Source: Hippophae tibetana (Eukaryota; Streptophyta; Magnoliopsida; Rosales; Elaeagnaceae). Taken from it: a stretch of DNA of 64,000 nt. Both the position numbers and the translations under genes were made by a program. Within the stretch, counting starts at the first letter, position 1; every line of letters begins with the position of its first letter. The notes beneath the pieces were generated by a model. It had not been told where the DNA came from. It saw nothing but the letters and a program-made list of their open reading frames with translations, and made no database searches. The stretch spans positions 70,439,340-70,503,339 of the forward strand of contig CM072812.1 in NCBI GenBank assembly GCA_037013495.1. Reading direction: 5' to 3'. Shown in pieces: positions 48,301 through 57,300 of this stretch.

Positions 48301-51300
48301 GGAACCGCTGCCTATTCCAGAGAGACCATGGGAAAGTGTCTCAATGGATTTCATTACTTGCTTGCCAAAATCTGAGGGCTTTGGCAGCATTATTGTCGTC
48401 ATCGACCGCTTCAGCAAATATGTGACATTCATACCTGCCTCAACAGACTGCACGATAGATGAGACGGCACGTTTGTTCCTCAAGAATGTTGTGAAGCATT
48501 GGGGAATCCCGGCTAATATCGTGAGTGACCGAGACCCACGATTCACGGGGAAATTTTGGACTGAACTATTCAAGTTGTTGGGATCAGACTTGAATTTCTC
48601 CACAAGCTTTCACCCACAAAGTGACGGACAAATGGAGCGTGCCAACGCGTTGCTGGAGTTATATCTCAGGCACTTTGTGAGGGCTAATCAGCGGGATTGG
48701 GGGAAGCTGTTAGATGTAGCCCAATTCTCTTACAATTTACAACGGAGCGAGTCTACCGCAAAGAGTCCCTTTGAAATCGTCATGGGGCAGCAACCCATGA
48801 CTCCTCATGCCTTGGCCACGAGTTATGAAGGGAAGAGTCCTGCTGCCTTCAAATTTGCCAAGGCGTGGCATGAACAAGCTGAGTTGGCCCGAGCCTATCT
48901 GAATAAGGCATCTAAGAAGATGAAGAAATGGGCTGACAAGAAAAGAAGGATGGTGGAATTTCATGAAGGCGATTTGGTTCTTGTAAAACTATTGCCCCAA
49001 CAATTCAAGTCCTTGCGGAAGGTTCATAAGGGGTTGGTACGGAAGTATGAAGAACCATTTCCAATCCTCAAGAAAGTCGGTAAGGTGTCGTACAAGCTGC
49101 AACTCCCTCCAAAGCTCAAAATTTATCCGGTCTTTCATGTAAGCATGCTAAAACCTTATCATGGAGACAAGGAAGACATGAGTCGAGGAGAATCCAAAAG
49201 GGCGCCTACCGCAGTGGTAACCTCCTTTGACAAGGAAGTGGACTCAATCTTGGTGGATCGCGTGATCCGGCGTAGAGGTGTACCAAGTTATCGGGAATAC
49301 TTGGTCAAATTGAAGAACGCTTCGGATGTAGAAGCAAGCTGGGAACCTGAGGACTCTTTGTGGCAATTCAAAGATGACATAGAAAGGTTCAAGCTTGAAG
49401 GCGCGACGAGGGCGTCGCGAACTTGAGTGGGGGAGGGTGTCACGTCCCGCTCAAATTGTCCCTAAAAATCCAAACAAATGATGGTTGCCTAAAGGATCTA
49501 GACTATTCTACATGGAAAGTTCTAGAGTTTCCTAGAGATGTCTAGAAAGAGCTAGACTTGGACGGACTCAACTCAAGCTTGAAGACCCTAGAATATTCTA
49601 GAGCACGCTGGAGGGTGCTAGAATGGGCTAGAATGTTCTAGAACGTGCCGGATGGTTCAGGAAGGATGTAGAAGCCGCTGGAAGCTTACGGAACATCCCG
49701 GAAGGTGCATGAAGGAACTAGACAAACCTAGAAGATTCTAGAGTTGGCTAGAAGGTCCTAGACCCTTATGGCATAGTGTACATAAAACAAGAACTCTCTT
49801 GTATATTCTAGAAGCTAGAAGAATCTAAAAAGTGGTGGATAGCCTTAAGCTTAAAGCCACACTATAAATAGACCCATTGGTCTTCATTTGTATTCATCTT
49901 GGAAATCTTGGGAAATTGTAAGATAATCTCTCTCTAGAGCAATACAAAGCATTCTTTGCAAACTCTCTCTCTATTCTCTTTGGTGTTTCATTCGGTTTCA
50001 AAGGCAGGCTTAGTGCAACGGACGGTGCTAAGTGCCGCACGATCTCTACTTGAAAAATAAGGTCGTGACAATACGCTATTTTGACTCATCCAAAAGTTTT
50101 TTAATCAACCCATAAAGTGTTATGTGGTCTTCTTGGCCATTACTCTCGTAAATGATCCAATTGAAATGTACAATAGATCTTATGGTATGGTGCATCTTGG
50201 TTCTCATCATCTAGGTTGTGTGATTATGGTGCAGTGTTGGGTCTTGTGATTTATGGCGTTTCGTAGAATCGTGATACCTTTAGTGGTCGGGCTTCATGGT
50301 TTTGGCAGTGGGATGGATGGATATGGATAGAGGCTGATGGTGGCTGACGGCTGAAGATGGTTGGTTAAGGAGGGTTAGGTTCTGATATTATGTTCTTTTG
50401 AATAAAATAATAATCTTATTATATTAAAAGAAGCATTAAAAAATAAAGCTATAATATATTAATATACTAAATAGGATATAAGCACAAAAATTAAGTTTTT
50501 CATAATATATTCAGAACGCAAGATATATATATATATTTTTTGCTTCGTAATAATCCACGATCAAATTTATCAATCTTATTATGAAGTTGTGTTCAATTAA
50601 AATTTTTAATATATTAATTGTAGTTAAAAATTGAAAAGAACTGCACATGATACAAAAAGGACGATGGTGGGGAGGAAGAGACATAATGAGGAGAGAAATA
50701 TACATGTATCCCTTTTCACTTATTTTCAATACATACTACGTATATTTGTCTCACATTGAATAGGAATAAAACAGTAATACTGTTTATAAGTTTGGACAAC
50801 CCTTAACTTAATGTGATTTTATTGGGTTGAGTTAGGCTTGAGTTTCTAACATGGTATCAGACCTGGGTCTAATCTCTATGTGCTTGGACCTAATTGGACT
50901 CTACTACAGTCTCACTGTGACGGTAATGTCCACCTTTGTCCGTTGTGTGGAGCGAGGCTGTTAAGTATCCTTGTCCCACATCGATTAGGAACAAAACAAT
51001 AATACTACTTATAAGTTTGAACAACCCTTAACTTAATGAGATCTTATTGGGTTGAATTAGACCTGAATTTATAATACTTACAATTACAAAGAGAATTAAT
51101 ATCTTTGAGTTAATATATTTATTTTCAATTAAAGTATTTACTAGATAGATGACCCTATAGCCAAGTGAGAAATGGGCGCATCCAGGGTTATTTAAAAGTT
51201 GTACCAGCTAATTGACAATTCACTCCCTAATTAACATAAAATCAATCAAATAATCTTCTTAAGAGCAAAATTAGTATGCCACAAATCAGGTAGCTGAATT

Positions 51301-54300
51301 GGTTGAATCAGTTCCTCTTTTTTTAATAATATTATTTGGTCTAAAAAACTCAACACATAAAAAAATAACATAATAAACAAAAATATTATTGGAAAGAAAG
51401 AACAGTATTTAAATTTTTTTATATTGTAAAACAGTATTTAATGTATAATTAATTTCAATCCGTTTGAATATTCTATGGAAATATATTTAGAACAACTATT
51501 ATTTGTCAGGTGGCAAACTTGAACATCAACGTTTTTAAAAATAAAAATAAAACTTTGATGAATTGCTTCTTCAACTCTTTTGGTTATAAATATAAAAAGA
51601 AAAATTGAAGGCAGAGTAACCAAGGGTGGCATCCCTACATCATAGAGATATTAAAGAAGAACTCTTTTGATTATAAATATAAAAAGAAAAATTGAAGGCA
51701 GAGTAACCAAGGGTGGCATCCCTTAGACATCATAGAGATATTAAAGAAATATAAAAAGAAAAATTGAAGGCAGAGTAACCAAGGGTGGCATCCCTTAGAC
51801 ATAATAGAGATATTAAAGAAATATAAAAAGAAAAATTGAAGGCAGAGTAACCAAGGGTGGCATCCCTTAGATTGCAATGATGTAGCTAAATCTATATATT
51901 GTGGTAGCGTTTTGATGAATAAGGGTAACTTCATTTTTTATCACTAAAATTAAGCTTATGATTACAAAATATCAGTGAGACATGTTATAAAAATACCACT
52001 AATCTTAATATTAGAATTGCATGTAAAAAAATTGGTGATAACTATGGTACGATGAATTTTTTTTAAAATTTGATGATATTTTTATTATGAAAAAGATATA
52101 TATGTAATACTGATAATATGAATTGTTGCATTTAGTAAGCAAACACGACATGAAAAACATTTTTAGTCATAATTTATAACTAATTGTTTTATGTTTTAAA
52201 GTTCTTGATATTCATTACTATAATTGTTGAATTCCTTGATTTTTGACTTATGAAAATGTAAGTTTTAAGAAATAAATAATTATAATAATATTAGAAATTT
52301 ATTTAGGATAATTCATTCCTATAAATATAATATTTAGTTTTCTTTTTAGTCCTAGATTTCGTACTATAAAATAACTATTAACTTTTAACAAAATATATAC
52401 AAAAAAAAACACATTATTTTACATTTCATTCCAATCCAAATGGTATCAAAGCTTCTTTTAAAAAAAAACTATTTTTTAATGGTGGACCCAATAGCTCCTA
52501 GAAAACAAAAACTAATATTCTCAATCATTAAAAACTTTTTACCATAAATTCAAATGATATCCTATTTTGATAACTCTAAGTAGAAATACTAAATGAGAGA
52601 TATAATAGAAAATGAGTTAAATCACTAAAATTAGTAATCAACGGAAAAATAAAAATGGGTCAAAGAAACCATTATCCACCAAGATTAGTGTTCTCCAACG
52701 TTATAATTCTAGAAATTCAATAGTCACAACTTGGCTTATTTACTCTATGGTACCCTCCATTGGTAAAACTTAAATCCTTCTATATTGGTAAAACTTTACA
52801 ACAAAAGATGTATGACAAACCGTATAAAAGACTTATTTGGACGGTGAAGATTCAACCCACATCTTTGACTTAAAAATACAACTTTGAAAATTAAAACAAG
52901 AGAAGAAAAACGTCATTGAAAAATACATGAAAATGACATCATTATATCAAGAACTTGATCTTAGTTATGAACAAGAATGAGGTGTCCAGAGGATAGCACA
53001 TGTTACCATATAATAATGGAGAATAAGAGAGTGTTGAACTTCTTGCTAATCTAAACATAGAGCTCAATGATGTTCGTGTGAAGGTCCTCATTCGTCGCCC
53101 ATTATTGTTGGTTCGCGAGGTCTTATCGGAGGTACGATGCAAAGTCGATCTGTGCAAGGTAATGTTCACTCCCTCTTTGCCTCTTAGGTCTCTATCTCAC
53201 GAAGATATGGTTGAGAAATTAGCCCTAAAGGTTGGGATAAATAGGCAAGACAATTTTAGTGAGCTCTTGGGTTTAAGAGGGGATATCTAGTATCCTAAAT
53301 GGGTTAGTTGAAAAAAATTTCAAATGGGTTAGATTGGATGGTTAGACCACTCTAATTAATTTAAAATAAGAGTCAGGTCTTATTTATATAATAGGTATCA
53401 TGGCTAGGTGTAGGCCTAAATTCACAGCAAAAATGTATTTTTTATGAACACTGTCGAAAATCCAAACACACTAAAGATATTTATTAAAAAATCATGAAAA
53501 ACCTATAGATAGAAAACCGAGACAAAACAAATCTTGAAGTTTTCACAAATCAATTGACCATCATATAGAAGGAGCTTCAATTCAGAACAATTGAATCAAC
53601 TTAAAAACTTTTTTCCAATTTTCAAAGTTTTGGTCAGTCAACTACAAGTGCATCATCTGTATCATTGGCCTACAAAGGTAACCACTTAAGTTCTCTTATA
53701 ACCACTTCCCAAATAAAATTTCCTTGGATTATTAATTTGGGAGTATTAAATCATATGACTTATAATTATAATTTATTTACCAGTTACTATTCCTATGTTG
53801 GAATTCTTAAAGTTATAATTGTAAATAGATCTCTCTCAACCGTTGTCGAAAAATAGAGTATTAGTATGTCAAATTATATAAATATCAATTATGTACTTTA
53901 TGTCCCAAAAAACTTGTCCTGCAATTTAATTTTCATTAATCATTTAACAAAAATCTCTCGTTGTTCTATTAATTTTTTCCCCTTGTTATTATGTCTTTAG
54001 GACCTATCATTAGGGACAACAATTGGCATTACTAAAGAGTGTGAAAAACTATACTACTTTGATGAAGTCTACTTATGATTATGTTTCTCTTTCTAAGGAT
54101 AGAAAAATTCTGTTATGGCATTATAGAATGGGACATCCTAACTTTCAGTATTTAAAATAGTTATTTTATTCCCAATTTTTGAATAATAAAACATTTAATT
54201 TTCAATAAGATATTTGAGAATTTGCAAAACATCAACGTATTTCATTTCCACGAGTACCATATAAACCTATCAAACCTTTTGCCTTAATCCATAATGATGT

Positions 54301-57300
54301 ATGAAGCCCATCACATATCCTTAATCGTACTTATAGTAAATTGTTTGTTACCTTTATTGATGATCATACATGGATTTGTTAAGTTTATCTGTTAAAAGAA
54401 AAAAAATAAAGGCTTTAAATATTTCTATTAGCTATCACACAATAATTTAAACCCAGTTTCAAACACAAATATAGATTCTCCAAACTGATAATGGCATAAA
54501 ATATTCTAATCATACCTTACAATATTACCTCTAAAATCATGGGATAATCCACCAAAATCATTGTGTTGACACTCCCCAACAAAATGGGATAGTTGAATGA
54601 AAGAATATACACTTCCATGAAATAGCCGAGTTTTAATAGTTACCTCAAATATAGCCAATAAACTACAAGGATATCTCATTAATCGTATAACTAGAAGGGT
54701 TCTTTCTTTTGAAACTCCACTTCAAAAATAAAAAAAATAAAAAAAATCTTATTTCCCATGCATCATCTTCAGTCGAGAAAATTTTTATTTTTACTATATT
54801 TGTAAACGACCATTTAAAAACTATATCCATACTTGACCCAAAAGTCATTTAGTGTTTTTTTATTGGGTACTCTCCTATTTCAAATTCTATAATTCCTCCA
54901 CCAATAGAACATTTGTTAGTCTCAATATTATGTTCTTTACAAACATTCCCTTTTACTCAAAGCCTTCTCCTCATGGAGGAATAACACAAAAGGAGATAAA
55001 ACTTTTGATTTTGGCTTTACATTTGATCTCACTCCTCCTAAACTCACTTCATTTATTACTCATGATCAGAGTAATAAAACTTATAACCCAAATAGAAAAT
55101 CCATGCCGTACATAGCTTCATGTACTATTTTGTCACCTATAAAGAGTAACTTGAACTCTCGTAGAGAAACAAATAAACAAAATAACAAAGAGACAATTAC
55201 ATATTCATTGAAAGCCAAAATTAAAAGGCAAGAAAAACTTCACAACTGAAGCACCATGAGAGTCAGAATTGGTGATAGATCCAAATATCCATAAGCTTAT
55301 CTGAATCCCCTCAATGTCTTGAGTTACCTATTACTCTTAACAAAAAAAACACAATCTTGTACCTTCCATCCTATTTCTAGATTGTTTTTAAATAAAAACT
55401 TGTCTTCTAGAATTTATGCCTTTACCACTAATCTTGATAGAACAAAGATACCAAATGACACTCACGAAGCTTTGGAAATTGCAGAATGGATAGAAGCTAT
55501 TATGGAAGAAATCATGCCTTTGAAAAGAATAGAACTTGGGATGTGACAAAACTACCAAAAGGAAAAATACCAATTGGTTGCAAGTGAATTATTACAATAA
55601 AATACAAGGTTAATGGGACAATAGGAAGGTACAAAGTCTGCCTGTTTGTAAAAGGATTTATGCAAACCTACAAGATATACCATACTAAAACATATGCACA
55701 TGGGGTTATATTGAACACAATTTGGGTACTACTATCCCTAGTAGTAAATTTGGATTGGACACTTCATCAACTAAACACAAAAAATGTGTTCCTAAACATA
55801 GAATTTGAAGAAAAAATATTCATGACCATGCCTCTAGGTTTTTTATAGGAGACAATATCGTGTATAAACTGAAAAAAATTATTTTATGGCCTTAAATAAT
55901 CGCTTAAATCTTGGTTTGATAGATTTACAAAAGTGGTAAGGAAACAAGTATAATCATATCATACAGTGTTTTCTGAAACACTATAAATGGAAGAAAAACA
56001 ATTTCATTAGTATATGTTAATGATATAATTATGACTCGAGATAATCTAGAAGAAATCGGGGGGTTGAAGAAAACCTCGGCCACAGAGTTTGAAATAAAAG
56101 ACTTAGGATAAATAAGGTACTTCATCGGCATAGAAGTTGCAAGATTAAAAAGTGGAATCAATGTTTCTAAATGAAAATACATTCTCAATCTTCTCATGAA
56201 ACATGTATAATTAGATGCAAACCAAGTGAAAACCCAATAGAAGCAGAAAAAAGGAATGAAGATATGGAAAAACTAATGGACAAAGACAAATATCAAAGAT
56301 TAGTAGGAAAATTAATATATCTGTCTCACACCAGATATGATATTGCATTTGCAATTAATGTAGTAAGTCAACAATTCACTCTCCAAAGGAAGCTCACTTA
56401 GAAGTTGTTTACAAAATTCTAATGTATCTCAAAAGGTCCCCAAACAAAAGATTATTCTTTAAAAAAAATGAAACCCAAGAAATATAAGTATTTATAATGT
56501 AAATTGGGCTAGTTCAATAGAAGATTAAAGATCCACTATAGAGTATTGTACCTTTATTTTTGAAAACTTAATTACCTGACGTAGTAAGAAACAAAATGTA
56601 ATTGCTAAGAGTAGTGTTGAAACTAAGTTTAGAGCAATTACACAAGGAATTTATAAAGCTTTGTGGTTAAGAAAGGTGTTGAAAGAACTTGGGATTGCAA
56701 CAAAATATCATATTAAGCTTTACTATGACAACAAAGCAATCATCAACATATCCCTCGATTCAATTCAATATGAGAAAACAAAACATGTAGAAGTGAGTAG
56801 TTATTTCTTCAAAGAAAAGGTTGAAGATGATATTATTTACGTTACCTACATTCCCACAAAAGAGCAAACAACAAACATATTCATAAAAAGACCTTCAATG
56901 ACATTTCAATGATTTCATTGACAAGTTGGAGATGATTAACATATACAATCCTATTTAAAGGAGAATGTTGAAATCCCTAATTTTCTTTAAGTTCAGTTAA
57001 GGAAATATGACTTTTAGGAAATCTATAAATATGGTAATATTAGAGATTTATTTAAGAGATTTCATTCTCATAAATCACATATTTAGTTTCCTTTTTAATA
57101 AAACATTTTGTACTATAAAATAGTAGTTAATTATGTACAAAATATATTTAGAAAATAAAATAGAACACATTGTTCAACATTTCTTCCTAATCTAGAATAA
57201 TAAATAGATAACCCCATAAAATGTCAAGTTATTTTTTACATCAACACAAATCTAACATGGACATTTTAATTGACACAATTTATCACTCCTAAACTATTTT

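Larger units (their letters stand above)
44106..50070 (+). mobile_element. chromovirus (Ty3/gypsy with chromodomain), young and nearly whole, plus strand
   Basis: Two LTRs of about 633 bp (44106-44739 and 49438-50070) enclose a primer site TGGTATCAGAGC (44742-44753, initiator-Met tRNA complement), gag, a long pol frame and a polypurine tract GAGTGGGGGAGGG (49425-49437). By eye the LTRs differ at roughly 15 positions plus a one-base gap, about 2.4%. With the usual plant rates of 0.65-1.3e-8 substitutions per site per year that is about 1-2 million years. The gag-pol carries a C-terminal chromodomain; the LTR size, primer and gag fit the Galadriel/Tekay side of the chromoviruses, exact clade uncertain. 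It looks nearly whole, with perhaps one or two breaks on the gag side. I could not see a matching target duplication. It is nested in a Copia element inside an ABCG intron, antisense to the gene. Confidence 0.93.
38931..50490 (-). mobile_element. Copia retrotransposon, minus strand, hosting a nested chromovirus (fossil)
   Basis: Its short terminal repeats are at about 38931-39017 and about 50393-50490 (both contain AATAATnATCTTATT, CTAnAATATATTnATAT and AGGATATA). A decayed primer site follows the latter (ATAATATCAGAACC on the minus strand). Parts on the minus strand: gag about 43.22-42.2 kb ('[20 protein letters not shown]'), protease 42.16-41.83 kb, GAG-pre-integrase 41.79-41.57 kb, integrase C-terminal region 41.26-41.04 kb, RT 40.44-40.0 kb, RNase H 39.6-39.05 kb. 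The leader is interrupted by the chromovirus at 44106-50070. Old, with many breaks. Same strand as the host gene. Confidence 0.75.
52225..57194 (+). mobile_element. Copia retrotransposon in the large ABCG intron, plus strand (fossil)
   Basis: LTRs at about 52225-52440 and 56966-57194 both open TGTTGAA and share GGTAATATTAGAGATTTATTTA-like and TACTATAAAATA blocks. A primer site TGGTATCAAAGC (52441) follows the first and a short AAAGGAGAA purine run precedes the second. Parts: gag about 52.48-53.6 kb, protease about 53.7 kb ('[18 protein letters not shown]'), integrase 54.1-54.7 kb, RT 55.5-56.2 kb, RNase H 56.25-56.92 kb. Many breaks; the LTRs differ strongly by eye, so it is old. Antisense to the host gene, ending about 275 bp from an ABCG exon. 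Confidence 0.85.

Noticed and set aside
45302-48964. Minus-strand ORFs across the chromovirus
   Set aside because: They are shadows of the long plus-strand gag-pol frame.
44101-50075. Clean 5-bp target duplication around the chromovirus
   Set aside because: CTAGC on the left and ATACG on the right do not match, so I did not claim one despite the element's youth.
51588-51871. CRISPR-like array (regular repeats)
   Set aside because: Units are head-to-tail with no unique spacers, in plant DNA; it is a minisatellite.
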